A stretch of DNA of 64,000 nt from contig CM017456.1 of the NCBI GenBank assembly GCA_007674295.1, positions 62,001 to 126,000 on the forward strand, read 5' to 3'. This DNA comes from Antonospora locustae. Its lineage: Eukaryota; Microsporidia. Shown one piece after another: positions 18,465 through 28,031 of this stretch (positions are counted from its first letter, which is position 1; every line of letters starts with the position of its first letter). The position numbers and the translations under genes were made by a program. Below the pieces are notes generated by a model. It did no database searches and was not told where the DNA came from. It was given only the letters and a program-made list of their open reading frames with translations.

Positions 18465-19655
18465 TCAGGTCTTTTCCTTCACTGTTTTTCTTGGCGTTGG
18501 AACTGCAAAATTCAATGCATATAATAAAAGCACTATAAGATGCCCGTACCACCAGACGCTTTTCCAGACACAGATCGCTTTCGTCACGCTAAGAAAATAG
18601 AAGGGAACCGAAACATACGAAATAAAAAGGGATACAATTGTTGCATTAAGTATCTTGGCTGGCAAAGGCCACAAGTACATGTCTACCAGCTTTTTACTGT
18701 TTCGTAGTGCCAATGTTGAGAGCCCAAAACTAATGAACATCATGAAATAAGAGGGATGGCCTCCATGGAGCAAAGACGAGCCAACAAATGTAGCAATGCT
18801 TGCCATAAACGCATTTTTCGTCTTCAGAGGATCAAATATGCTCTCTCTTAAGAATATGGCTGTGTATGTGTTCCAGTGCATTGACACGTCTTTTAGGTTT
18901 TGTGATAGCTCTACGTCAAGGAACGAAATGTTTACCACATCATGCCCGCACAGGCGGTAGCACGCAGAAGAGAATGTCCATATTAGGTAGTATTGACATC
19001 TAAATCCGAGCCCGTATATGTACAGAAGAATAATGCGCGTAGACAAACTTTTTTGGCACATCACATACTGAAACGGAACAGTCGTTTTAATAAGCATCAT
19101 CAGACATGCAAACCCCACTGTTTCAATAATCTTTTGCATAACACACACAGATGTATCTTCTCTTTTCTGTTCTGTCGTCTTTTTATTCTTTTCATCAAGG
19201 TACTTTTCTCTTTGCCTGTACTGCTCGTATGGTATTACAGGGCCTGCCAATATGCCTGGAAGAAAGAAAATGTACTCAAAGCTTTCAAGAAATCCAACAC
19301 GTGCTTTCGACAAGTAGAACATCTGCGGAACAAGCAGAAGAAGCTGTATGGTTATATTGTTTTTGCTTGATATGTCTATGTCTAATGTCTTAGAGTATGC
19401 TTTGGATAGTACTATAGCACCAAGATTGACAACCAAGAGAGGGTACGTAGCACGCTTGAATACTCTTGTTGCAAGCAGGTTCACAAGGACCAGGAATATG
19501 TAGAGAAGAAAGTGGTGGATTGAAGAGCCAGATAGAACAATCAACACACCAATGATGATGTGCATGTATCTTTGGTCTTTTTTTGTGCATGCACAGACAA
19601 ACAGAACAAGAAGCATGTTAAGAAAGTAAAGAACCGTATTGCTTTCCACTTTCAT
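18465..19655 (-). CDS. MBOAT-family membrane acyltransferase
   Basis: A 396-residue protein with about ten TM segments. 'MHWNTYTAIFLRESIFDPL' and 'GSSLLHGGHPSYFMMF' match the conserved MBOAT core: the Trp-Asn region and the catalytic His in a small-residue-rich helix. The 'HGxxPxYF' form resembles lysophospholipid acyltransferases (ALE1/LPCAT type) more than sterol or protein acyltransferases. It would act in the ER membrane to remodel phospholipids. ATG directly follows CCCC. AGM1 lies downstream on the same strand with 104 bases between. Confidence 0.8.
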   Translation of the reverse strand: MKVESNTVLYFLNMLLVLFVCACTKKDQRYMHIIIGVLIVLSGSSIHHFLLYIFLVLVNLLATRVFKRATYPLLVVNLGAIVLSKAYSKTLDIDISSKNNITIQLLLLVPQMFYLSKARVGFLESFEYIFFLPGILAGPVIPYEQYRQREKYLDEKNKKTTEQKREDTSVCVMQKIIETVGFACLMMLIKTTVPFQYVMCQKSLSTRIILLYIYGLGFRCQYYLIWTFSSACYRLCGHDVVNISFLDVELSQNLKDVSMHWNTYTAIFLRESIFDPLKTKNAFMASIATFVGSSLLHGGHPSYFMMFISFGLSTLALRNSKKLVDMYLWPLPAKILNATIVSLFISYVSVPFYFLSVTKAICVWKSVWWYGHLIVLLLYALNFAVPTPRKTVKEKT

Positions 19656-19761
19656 GGGGTCATTAACATGTTAGTTTTCGAGTGTTGTAAATACAAAACA
19701 AACTAATGCTAAAATGCTTGGAGAGCTCAAGCACATAAATCTTTGACATAAAGCCCCTCAC

Positions 19762-19971
19762 ATGATAATACCCATTCGCTGCTTTACATGCGGAAAGGAG
19801 ATATCAAGTGCATGGGAGCCGTATGTGGATGCAGTAAAGAGAAATAAGAGCGAGTGTGAGGCTCTTGATGATCTCGGGCTTAAGAGGATATGCTGCAGAA
19901 GAATGCTGCTATCGCATGTTGACATTATTGGAAAGATGCTCGAGCTTGAGATGCTGAAAGACACATTGTAG
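19762..19971 (+). CDS. RPB10: RNA polymerase subunit RPB10 (ABC10-beta)
   Basis: A 69-residue protein starting [12 protein letters not shown], with the zinc ligands Cys7, Cys10, Cys44 and Cys45 and the '[19 protein letters not shown]' helix typical of RPB10, a subunit shared by RNA polymerases I, II and III. Length is that of the family. ATG follows CCCCTCAC. It is divergent from the MBOAT gene. Confidence 0.97.
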   Translation: MIIPIRCFTCGKEISSAWEPYVDAVKRNKSECEALDDLGLKRICCRRMLLSHVDIIGKMLELEMLKDTL

Positions 19972-20546
19972 AAAGCCATGTAGAACATATGTTATTCAGA
20001 TTGGGAATTACTCACGTTTATTGTGAATGATATGTGTATGTTTTGTGTTTAGTTTTGAGCACAAGAGAAAATAGATCTATGAAAAGCAATAGCAGAATTA
20101 CTGCACAGAAGAACATTTTTGAAAGTAACAAGTTTCAAACGAAAGGTGAGATACGCACTTAGAGGCAGGAGTAGCATATATGTGGAAGAATGCACCGAAA
20201 AAGGAACCTCATAAAGAGTGCATGGAGCGCTTGATCTTCCCTGCATGACAATGTACATCTGTGCCAACAGCACAGGTGCACTTGTATTGAAAAAAAATAC
20301 TGTAACTTCGTAAACGCTTGTAATGAATGCATTATACAAAACATCGTTTCTTTTCCAGCATCAACAGTATCGGTCTCGTTTTCATCTTCAGCATGAGTTA
20401 TTGAATGCTAGGAGCTGCATGTAAAAAGATGTGGGTATGTTTGAGATTCTGTGTTATCTTGGTGTAGAGCATGAGACAATGGTATACAAAAAGCCGTTCT
20501 GGACACAAGTAGCCTTACCCTCTTAGTCTATGTTGCAGTAAAAAGT
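19972..20546 (-). other. Intergenic region with hydrophobic ORF fragments
   Basis: No intact gene. On the minus strand a 20-codon ORF begins near 20395 and a 96-codon hydrophobic frame (20339 to 20049) without ATG continues one frame away, as if one small membrane protein had been frameshifted. It could equally be chance reading in AT-rich DNA. No RNA gene is evident. Confidence 0.25.
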
Positions 20547-21956
20547 TTATTTGTCCTGAGACTTTAGTACGTCTATACACTGTTTGATCAAGCTCTTTGT
20601 CACAGGCACATCCTTGTCGCCGTCAGTGGCCCATATTTTCTGGCCCTCATCGTAGACCATGATCTTCAGCCCATCATTGTAGTCAAGCACAATCATGTTG
20701 TTCCACAGCCCGTGAATGAGCCCATTCTCCATTCTTTTTATTCTAACAACAAAACTGGCCTCTGTGTCTTCTTTTACCACGCTGTTTTTGAAATTTTTTA
20801 TAAAATACCTGAGCCTTTCGTACTTATTCAACAAGTGCTCTGGAATCTTGCTTGTTGAGTGCTCCTCCTTTCTCAGTATCTTTCTATTATTGTCTATTCT
20901 CACTCCTATATATGTGAATGTTTGTGCTCCTGCCTTAAATAGAATATTGGAGTGATCGCTGAAGTATATTCCATGATAACCGCTTACAAGTATGTAGCCA
21001 ACTCCTTTTATTTTGCTTAATGGAATGCTGAACACAAGATAGTCGATTTTTGGTCTCTCCACTACCACACTGCACTCAAGTTTTCGAAGAATCTTCGAGA
21101 ACATGGACTCTCTTTTAGACAGAAACTTGGATTTCCTTAGCTCGGTGAGAGTAGGTCTTTCCATTGGATTCGTAGTTAGTATGCTAGATATCAGCTGCCT
21201 CCCTTCTTGCGATATATTGGAGTCCTTTGGAAATATATAAGAGTTTGTCTCTATCATTTTGTATATTTCCTTGACATCCTTCTTCTGAAAAGGAGGAACA
21301 CCTACCAACAGTGTGTATATAATTACTCCCAGAGACCATATGTCGACCTCAAAAGAATGTCCGTTGTCCTTGTCAAAGAGCACCTCGGGAGCAATGTAGT
21401 TTGGCGTGCCGCATATAGTTCTTTTTTTCTGTCCCTCCTTGATCACCGCCGCAAGGCCAAAGTCTCCCAGCTTGATGTTGTTGTTGCTATCAAGAAACAA
21501 GTTTCCCAGCTTGAGGTCTCGGTGCACAACTTGTTTGACCTCGTGGAGGTATTCAAGAGCATCAAGAATCTGTAACGTAAACACTCGGACCTGCTGCTCG
21601 CTGAAACTCTTGCGTCTTTTGAGTAGAGCATCTAGCCCGCCATTCTTACAGTATTCAAGAACCATGTAGAGAAACTCACCATCTCGAAAGGACCTGTACA
21701 TCTTAACAACGTGCGGACTATTCAGACTCTGGTGTATAGCAATTTCTGATTCAAGCTTCTCCTTTAGTTTTGTATTCTTTATCTCGCACAACTTCACAAC
21801 CTTAATTGCATACTCTTCGTTGTTTTCAATTGTTGCTAGATAGCACTGGGCAAAGGCACCTCTTCCTAAAAGAGACCGCACTGTATACACTGTCAGGTAG
21901 TTGGGATCGCGTATTTCCTTTCCAATGGGGATGAATAAGCTGAACTTTTTTGACAT
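20547..21956 (-). CDS. Polo-like kinase (PLK/CDC5)
   Basis: A 469-residue protein. The Ser/Thr kinase domain (about 22-276) has the glycine loop 'GRGAFAQC', Lys52, HRDLKLGN with Asp147, DFG at 165-167 and activation threonine Thr180 in the T-loop before CGTPNYIAPE, which is the PLK form. The C-terminal part carries polo-box-like segments ('GVGYILVSGYHGIYFSD' and 'YERLRYFIKNF'). PLKs control mitotic entry, spindle poles and cytokinesis. It is compact compared with CDC5 (705) or human PLK1 (603), mainly through loss of the N-terminal extension and inter-domain linker. Start context is GGGGCTTTTGC before ATG. Confidence 0.93.
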   Translation of the reverse strand: MSKKFSLFIPIGKEIRDPNYLTVYTVRSLLGRGAFAQCYLATIENNEEYAIKVVKLCEIKNTKLKEKLESEIAIHQSLNSPHVVKMYRSFRDGEFLYMVLEYCKNGGLDALLKRRKSFSEQQVRVFTLQILDALEYLHEVKQVVHRDLKLGNLFLDSNNNIKLGDFGLAAVIKEGQKKRTICGTPNYIAPEVLFDKDNGHSFEVDIWSLGVIIYTLLVGVPPFQKKDVKEIYKMIETNSYIFPKDSNISQEGRQLISSILTTNPMERPTLTELRKSKFLSKRESMFSKILRKLECSVVVERPKIDYLVFSIPLSKIKGVGYILVSGYHGIYFSDHSNILFKAGAQTFTYIGVRIDNNRKILRKEEHSTSKIPEHLLNKYERLRYFIKNFKNSVVKEDTEASFVVRIKRMENGLIHGLWNNMIVLDYNDGLKIMVYDEGQKIWATDGDKDVPVTKSLIKQCIDVLKSQDK

Positions 21957-22371
21957 GCAAAAGCCCCTTGTGCTTTTCTTTTTCTTAAATATTTGATGTC
22001 TTATTGATTTTGTACTTGGAAGTTAACTGCTGCATCTTAGTGTCAAAGATGTCTGCAGCAACACTTTAGCACACAAAAGTAACGATGCTTGCTTCCTATG
22101 CAAAGTGGTTTACACTGCATGCTTAGTGCGTACTACTTGGCATAACATAAAATGCTCTATCTTCGTCTTTTTCAGTAGCGTAACATGTTGTGTATTGCAG
22201 CTTGCACTACACTAACTATCTCTCTACTTTTTAGGTTATGATGGAGGTGAAACCAGCCCCTGTATCCTTTCTGGATTGTCATATGTGCACATGAACAGAA
22301 AATTACCATTGACACCTGAATATGAAAAAAGAAATTTGTGCATCTTTATGCAAATGAAAGATACACGAGCC
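21957..22371. other. Divergent intergenic region
   Basis: AT-rich region between the PLK gene and the RING gene. An 18-codon ORF at about 22237 and an in-frame ATG at 22291, upstream of the chosen RING gene start, are the only coding-like features. Confidence 0.4.
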
Positions 22372-23034
22372 ATGAACATCTTAATTTATTGCAACAGTTG
22401 CTACAAAAACGAGGAAAGCAGCAGCTTGAAGTTCTACATAGGCGAGTGCATGCATCTTCTGTGCAAAAACTGTATAGAAGACATTGACCTGTGCAAGATA
22501 TGCAAGAAAACATGCGAGTTCAAAATCCTAGAGCATGACCTGAAAGAGAGCTTAACAAAGGAGCCATCGTCTTTTCTCATAAACACGGTGGAGACGTCCA
22601 TGTTTCAGCTCAGCAGCTCCATAAATCTTGCACTCTACTACAGATCACAAATAAGCACATACAAAAGCCTTCTGAAGAAAGCCAGAGAAGAGCTTGAAAG
22701 ATGTAAGAAGGTGCGCGATGTTCGCAGAATTCCTCACGAAGAGAGCAGAAAGATCTTTTTCCACAAGAGCGAGAAGAAAAATGACGTTATATCAAGCAAC
22801 ATAGATAGGATTTACAGAATGGGCAGAGATGCAAGGATTCTGGCCGCAGATGTAGGCAAGGAAAACAGAGTGCCAAGAGACTTGGTACAGATTGCAAAAA
22901 AGACAGAAAACAGGCACCAGGACTTTAATGAGAGTGTGAAGTCCTATTCTACAAACGTAAGCACAAGACTTACAATGTCACGGAGGGAAAGCAAGGCGAA
23001 GAAGCCCTTCAAGCATTTTGGAAATTTTTATTAA
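22372..23034 (+). CDS. ZIP3/RNF212-type RING protein (meiotic SUMO/ubiquitin E3 candidate)
   Basis: A 220-residue protein starting directly at a C3HC4 RING: CNSC, then C-x-H-x2-C-x2-C in 'CMHLLCKNC', then CKIC. The RING at the very N-terminus, followed by a helix with 'FQLSSSINLALYYRSQI' and a coiled coil ('SLLKKAREELERC'), then a Ser/Arg-rich tail, is the ZIP3/ZHP-3/RNF212/HEI10 architecture. These proteins mark crossover sites on meiotic chromosomes as SUMO or ubiquitin ligases. HOP2, SUMO and UBC9 are nearby. An in-frame ATG at 22291 would add 27 residues; I prefer 22372 because family members begin within a few residues of the first Cys. Confidence 0.65.
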   Translation: MNILIYCNSCYKNEESSSLKFYIGECMHLLCKNCIEDIDLCKICKKTCEFKILEHDLKESLTKEPSSFLINTVETSMFQLSSSINLALYYRSQISTYKSLLKKAREELERCKKVRDVRRIPHEESRKIFFHKSEKKNDVISSNIDRIYRMGRDARILAADVGKENRVPRDLVQIAKKTENRHQDFNESVKSYSTNVSTRLTMSRRESKAKKPFKHFGNFY

Positions 23035-23372
23035 AGGTATAGAGTATCCTTGTCTTTTCGATGCCGAAAGCATACCAAAGGTCCTTGATGACACACAAAT
23101 TTAGGTACTTCCTCTGTCTGCTTGTATTGGACATGAGATTTTCTGTCACAAAAATAACAGATACGGAATGACATGCATAGCATAGATCAGTAATGACATA
23201 GTGGATAGCAGACAGGGAAAACAATACCTTTATTTTAGAAAAAGAACATGATATAGATAGCGAAGTCTTATGACTAAACACCTTCAGATAAAAAGTTTTT
23301 TATTTTCCTACTACACTACTAGGCTAACAGAGGCTCTTAATAATCAGGCAATGATACACACTAGCGGTGTTT
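23035..23372. other. Convergent intergenic region
   Basis: Contains a 90-codon minus-strand frame (23281 to 23009) with no ATG until its second half. I consider it non-coding or a remnant. No other feature seen. Confidence 0.35.
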
Positions 23373-24245
23373 TTACTCGTTCTTATTCAATATGTCTTCT
23401 CTCAGCTGCCTAGCTTTTTCCATCAAAATACAAATAGCTCTTTTTAGCAGAACCAGAGGGTCAATGAAGACACTTTCGATGGTAAAAATAAAGTGGTTCG
23501 GAACTCTTCCAATGTATACTCGCCCGTCAAATTCCTTGTGTCTTAGGACCTCACGACTCATAAAATCCAGTCTTGGGTTTCTTACAAATGCCTTTTTGCG
23601 CCCGCCAATTTCCTGAATGCCTATGACACCTTCCTTGAACAATGACTGTAGCTTCACAGCTTCTTCGTCGTACACATCTTGTACCTGTATATCTGGCATC
23701 AGCCTGTATGTTGCCGGACACACAGGGCTCCACTTTGCATGCTCCTTTCCAATTCCCTTTGAACAAAGCATCTCAACTTCTATTTCTTGTTTCGGTGCAA
23801 GCCTTGTTATCAGCACGTTTCTCTTAAACCAAGGATCTCTGCAAGATGGCGGACATTGAATGTCGTGCGAATAGATGCTTGTTATTTCGCCAGTGTCATT
23901 TTTGGCATATATTCTGAATTTCAGAGTTTCTAGCTCCTTTGCATTCACCTTCTCCGGGTCTATAACTATTGGTATAAGACCCAGCCGATGTGCAAGAGTC
24001 TCGTCTGGCATAACACCGCTGTTCTTGTATACAAGAACCTTTTCCACAGCTAAAGTAGGAATTTCGCTGATGAGAATTCTGCGAAGCGCATTTGCCACAG
24101 AACAGTCTGTGTTTATCATATCAAACTCCAGAAAACTCTCTTCTCTTTTCACTAGTTTTAGTCTCATTTGAGAAAGTGCTTCTTCGTGTGTGGTTCTGTC
24201 AATCTCGTCGCACCTAATAATGTGCTCTCTCTCGTGCTTTATCAT
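23373..24245 (-). CDS. RPC40: RNA polymerase I/III subunit AC40 (RPC40)
   Basis: A 290-residue member of the RpoA/Rpb3 family. 'NALRRILISEIPTLAVEKV' and 'MPDETLAHRLGLIPI' are the alpha-motif, and 'KGIGKEHAKWSPVCPATYR' is diagnostic of AC40, the subunit shared by RNA polymerases I and III, rather than RPB3 of polymerase II. It dimerises with AC19 during polymerase assembly. Slightly shorter than yeast AC40 (335). ATG has CCCCGG seven bases upstream. Confidence 0.95.
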   Translation of the reverse strand: MIKHEREHIIRCDEIDRTTHEEALSQMRLKLVKREESFLEFDMINTDCSVANALRRILISEIPTLAVEKVLVYKNSGVMPDETLAHRLGLIPIVIDPEKVNAKELETLKFRIYAKNDTGEITSIYSHDIQCPPSCRDPWFKRNVLITRLAPKQEIEVEMLCSKGIGKEHAKWSPVCPATYRLMPDIQVQDVYDEEAVKLQSLFKEGVIGIQEIGGRKKAFVRNPRLDFMSREVLRHKEFDGRVYIGRVPNHFIFTIESVFIDPLVLLKRAICILMEKARQLREDILNKNE

Positions 24246-24683
24246 TGTACCGGGGAGGCTTTAAAACGAGCTCAAACCCAACATCTAGTTCACTTGAAGA
24301 GACTCTGGCATTAGCACAAAGAACGTAAGCAGTACAACTTTATTAGAACTGCCATAAAACATAATCAAAACAATGTGTCTACAAGGCGAAGGATTACGTT
24401 TTAGTATAGCTCATGCCCTGCAAAGAAGGCAGTTGTCTTCTTTTTATGCATCTAAAGAAGGCGAGATGACTTTAGAGAAGGATATTGAAAATGAAAGCCT
24501 CAATACATACTAGAAAGCGGACAAACGTGATCTTTCCATAAAAACTGATCACGCTTTCAAACGAAAAAGGCCAGTATGCAAATCTCATAGAAAATGCATA
24601 TGTTCTCCCTAAATGCCATGTCCCCTTTCTTGATTGTATTCCATTCCTGCACACGTCGTACCAATACACATACACTTCTGATG
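24246..24683 (+). other. Intergenic region with a 46-codon ORF
   Basis: A plus-strand ORF at 24373-24513 encodes 46 residues with a balanced, charged composition ('EGEMTLEKDIENES' near the end), but it lacks a C-rich start context. Otherwise the region is AT-rich spacer between two minus-strand genes. Real or chance cannot be decided by eye. Confidence 0.25.
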
Positions 24684-25217
24684 TCAGCTTTCAAGATACT
24701 GTATGAACTTTTTTAGATATCTCACAAGCTCGTCGCCAGAATAGAAAAGCTTATCTATTTCTTCCAGAACCCTTTCCCGTGAGAACGGCAAGGGCTCGAG
24801 GTCATGCTCCATCAAATCCTTGGCTTTCTGAGAATCGGCACTGTCGAGTTCATCTCTTGTAAATACGTCCCGCTGAATCCAGACATCCTCTAACCCACAA
24901 TACTTTTTAAAGAGTTTTGGATATCTAATTGCATCTGTCTTAGCACCCCTGAAGAAGCTCATCACAAGTCCTCTCACCGTCTGGTACAAGGAACCTATGT
25001 TTGTTTTTTCAGTCTGAAGTATCTCGTTAGCAAGGTAGTATAAATTTAGCTGGTGAAACACATTTGACCTCATGAGCTCGTTTGTGTAGATTTCAATTAT
25101 CTTTACATGCTCGGTTTTGTTTATTCTTATGTAGAGAGCAAGAGTCTGTATGTTATCCTGTGTTGGCTGCAAGCATCTTAGAGACGTAATCAAGTATTCC
25201 CTTGAAAGTAAAGACAT
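24684..25217 (-). CDS. CID (RPR)-domain protein, possible PCF11/RTT103-like
   Basis: A 177-residue, all-helical protein. Its first about 110 residues ('YLITSLRCLQPTQDNIQTLALYI', then 'KIIEIYTNEL' and 'LNLYYLANEILQ') follow the pattern of the RNA polymerase II CTD-interacting domain, in which short helices lead to a 'KL..LYL.N.I' helix. CID proteins bind the phosphorylated CTD and act in 3' end formation or termination. Much shorter than PCF11; the C-terminal 70 residues have no known motif. ATG at 25217 directly follows CCCC; the frame is open to 25268 without ATG. Confidence 0.5.
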   Translation of the reverse strand: MSLLSREYLITSLRCLQPTQDNIQTLALYIRINKTEHVKIIEIYTNELMRSNVFHQLNLYYLANEILQTEKTNIGSLYQTVRGLVMSFFRGAKTDAIRYPKLFKKYCGLEDVWIQRDVFTRDELDSADSQKAKDLMEHDLEPLPFSRERVLEEIDKLFYSGDELVRYLKKFIQYLES

Positions 25218-25313
25218 GGGGTCACTTTTTGCCTTCTGGTATTGAATCCAGCTCAACAACCCAAGCACTCTCTTGCGCTACTCTGTGTCTGCATGTCCGC
25301 ATATTTTGCATCT

Positions 25314-26000
25314 CTATCTACTGAGGCTTATGAGCTCGTTCTGCTGATCATACACAATGATCTCTTTCAGACATAGCTGATATACTAGCTTTAGCGCAAC
25401 AATTCTATCCATTCCCATATCCTCCACGCTTCCAATACTTACATACTCGTTTTCTATGAGCATTACAAACAGTCGTTTCAGGAGACTATCTTTCGACATA
25501 TAAATTGTTTTTAAGAGTCTATCTCTTGCCATGAGCCTCTGTACTCGCTCGTCGTGCTTCAGTATTGAAAAAAGTGTCACCTTGTCCAAGCTTGTTATTC
25601 TCTCTAGCCTTTCAACCTCCTTTACAATCTCCATTTGCTCTATGCTTGCAAGCTCATAGTCGTTCTTCAAGTTTGCAAGCTTCACCTCAAGCTCGTCTAT
25701 CTTCTCGTCCAGCCCTAAATATTCCTCTATGAGCTGGTTCTTCTTTATTAGGCAGTCAAGATTCATCGGAATAAACGTAGAAATATTTACAAGATACACC
25801 AGCATGCTTCTGCAATGGTGTCTGGGGTCCAGCATCTCTTTGTCAATAACGGGAAGGTCAAGTAGCTCGCATGTCTCCATAAATTCATCAAAGCTCCTGA
25901 TTGCATCTATCTCTGGCAGCGTGTCTTCCACAAGACACACTGCTCTTACATGGTTTTTCACACATACTCTTACGTCTTCTATTATCTCTTCGAGCAACAT
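25314..26000 (-). CDS. Coiled-coil protein, weakly NUF2-like
   Basis: A 228-residue protein: helical N-terminal domain (about 1-95) with 'MLDPRHHCRSMLVYLVNISTFI', a coiled coil (about 98-140) and a C-terminal helical part that could form a winged helix. The N-terminal pattern (a Pro-Arg followed by a helix with aliphatic-Asn-aliphatic) recalls the calponin-homology domain of kinetochore NUF2, but the protein is only half the usual length and the C-terminal part does not fit. I regard the function as open. Start at 26000 has CCC 13 bases upstream; it diverges from TAH18 with 60 bases between ATGs. Confidence 0.5.
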   Translation of the reverse strand: MLLEEIIEDVRVCVKNHVRAVCLVEDTLPEIDAIRSFDEFMETCELLDLPVIDKEMLDPRHHCRSMLVYLVNISTFIPMNLDCLIKKNQLIEEYLGLDEKIDELEVKLANLKNDYELASIEQMEIVKEVERLERITSLDKVTLFSILKHDERVQRLMARDRLLKTIYMSKDSLLKRLFVMLIENEYVSIGSVEDMGMDRIVALKLVYQLCLKEIIVYDQQNELISLSR

Positions 26001-26060
26001 CGTGTTAGCGAGGGCTGCCTCGCATTCACAAAGAGCGCATGTACACAGCACACAACCCTT

Positions 26061-27941
26061 ATGAGGATAGCAATTCTTTATGCAACACAGACAGGAAAGT
26101 CGGTTCATATATCGCGTATAATACAGCGTGCCATCATGTTTGGGTATGATTCAGAAACATTGTACAATCTAGAAAGACAAGAAAGAAAGCACGATGTTAT
26201 TGTCAGCGACATTAACAATGTCACAATTCGTCCACACAAGAGCCATATAGAAATACTATTTTACAACCATCTAGAAATAAGCTGGAATCTTGCAGCCAAG
26301 AGCTTTATAAAAGTAGAAGATTGTATCAAACTTGGCAATCTACACAGCAATTGTAGGGAAAACGTGCGTATGTGTTTTGACTTTATCGTATTTGTAGTTT
26401 CTACACACGGGGATGGTGCACACCCATACTCACTCTCTCACTTTTGGAATAACTTTGTTTCAATACCAAACTTTGCTGTGTTTGGACTTGGCGACTCAAG
26501 CTACGACAAGTTCAATTATTGCAGTAAAAGACTGTTCAATAGATTGTGCATGAGCCACGGCGTCGGGTTTCGAAGAGGAGAAGGTGACGATCAGGATCCA
26601 TGTGGTGTGTACACAGGATTAAGGGATTGGCTAGGTGACCTGTGTGCGTATATAGACGAGTTAGAGCACAACAAAGAAACTGAAGAGACAGACATGTGCA
26701 AAATAGAAAACATTCGCAGTATTACGGAAAACGTGCAAGACAGTCATATCAAAACTGACGCTGAAATTCCGAGTTTTCAAAACTCGGCAGAAAAGATGTA
26801 TCAGTGCGCAGAGCTTGTAAACAAGGTGTTCCTGACACCCAAGGGCTATGACAGACCCGTTCTAGAACTTTCTTTCAAGGTGGAAAAGTTCTGTGAAACT
26901 ATAAGCATAGTTCCCAAAAATGGAAACGCAGAAGAGTTTGGAATGTTTTTGGGTGTGGAGAGCGAATGGCTAAGAGTTCTTGATTTTAACAGAGAGCCCT
27001 GTCAGCAGTTCTTTTTGCATCTGCACAAGTTTTTAATGCACAAATATATAGATAGCTGCAATAATCGCATTTGTTATGCAACATCAAGAGACATAACAAC
27101 CACAGACAGTAGCAGTACCATTGAACTACCATACAGCAACAATGTGCAACATACGGAGATTTTGAACAACGCCGAACATTGGTTTCAGCTCACTGGTTGC
27201 AGCGTGCCTTTAACCACACTTCTTGCGCGTCTCTGGGATATTGGAACAGACTACTCTTTGTATTTCAATTACGTAGTGAAGAGTAGGAGATCACTGTATA
27301 GCATTCTGAAGGAGCTAAACATAAAAGTAGACTTGCCGTTTCTTCTGGAGAACCTGTCCTTGATTCATCCCAGGTACTATACAGCAATAAACACGGAAAA
27401 CACATGCACCATTGTTGTGGCACTGCAAAAGAACGGGCTTTGTTCTGAGTACTTAAAGTCTATGGCACTTGGACAGCGTCTGAGTATCGGATTACATAAA
27501 AGACATGTAGACATATCAGAAAAAATGTGTTTTGTCTGCACAGGCACTGGAATAAGTGTTCCGCTTTCCATTCTACTTGGATTCACACGCAAGACTGCAT
27601 GTTGCACTGCAGAAGAGCCGTCTGGGGTAAGGACATACGGACTGAGACATAGAGTACCGTTTCTAGAAATAAACCCGTACATAAAACTGCCAGTAATTGT
27701 GTATGGATTCAGATACAAAGAGAAGGACTTTCTCTACAAAGACATTTTGGAAAGACTGGCTACAGAGGGAAAAATTATTCTGCACACTGCTGTGTCTCGT
27801 GAGAACAGAGAGTATGTGCAAGACATTCTTGCTCGCTTGGACATAAAGCACCACAGCGTGGTTGTTAGCGGGAACGCAGTGCTAAACAAGCACATAAGAT
27901 GTGTGCTTTTAGACAAGAAGTTTCAATCTGAAACATGGTGA
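26061..27941 (+). CDS. TAH18: NADPH-dependent diflavin oxidoreductase TAH18/NDOR1
   Basis: A 626-residue flavoprotein: flavodoxin domain (about 1-145; 'ILYATQTGKSV', 'STHGDGAHP', 'VFGLGDSSYDKFNY'), connecting/FAD domain (about 215-450; the FAD motif appears as 'HPRYYTAI') and NADPH-binding domain (about 460-626; 'VCTGTGISVPLS'). The C-terminus FQSETW is the NDOR1 signature ending in Trp. With Dre2 it supplies electrons to the cytosolic iron-sulfur assembly machinery. ATG at 26061 follows CCCTT. The insert at about 200-220 is acidic and lineage-specific. Confidence 0.94.
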   Translation: MRIAILYATQTGKSVHISRIIQRAIMFGYDSETLYNLERQERKHDVIVSDINNVTIRPHKSHIEILFYNHLEISWNLAAKSFIKVEDCIKLGNLHSNCRENVRMCFDFIVFVVSTHGDGAHPYSLSHFWNNFVSIPNFAVFGLGDSSYDKFNYCSKRLFNRLCMSHGVGFRRGEGDDQDPCGVYTGLRDWLGDLCAYIDELEHNKETEETDMCKIENIRSITENVQDSHIKTDAEIPSFQNSAEKMYQCAELVNKVFLTPKGYDRPVLELSFKVEKFCETISIVPKNGNAEEFGMFLGVESEWLRVLDFNREPCQQFFLHLHKFLMHKYIDSCNNRICYATSRDITTTDSSSTIELPYSNNVQHTEILNNAEHWFQLTGCSVPLTTLLARLWDIGTDYSLYFNYVVKSRRSLYSILKELNIKVDLPFLLENLSLIHPRYYTAINTENTCTIVVALQKNGLCSEYLKSMALGQRLSIGLHKRHVDISEKMCFVCTGTGISVPLSILLGFTRKTACCTAEEPSGVRTYGLRHRVPFLEINPYIKLPVIVYGFRYKEKDFLYKDILERLATEGKIILHTAVSRENREYVQDILARLDIKHHSVVVSGNAVLNKHIRCVLLDKKFQSETW

Positions 27942-28031
27942 CTGCACACATGGCAACACGAAACTGAACACATACAGTGTATGCCAAGCTAATGATGAAG
28001 TAATTCTCTCGTACATAAAAATAAAGTTTTG

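Noticed and set aside
23009..23281. 90-codon minus-strand frame loosely recalling the end of a RecA-type protein
   Set aside because: No ATG in its first half, overlaps the RING gene end, and the resemblance is too weak to name.
24472..24675. 67-codon hydrophobic minus-strand frame
   Set aside because: No ATG; aromatic-rich composition typical of AT-rich spacer read by chance.
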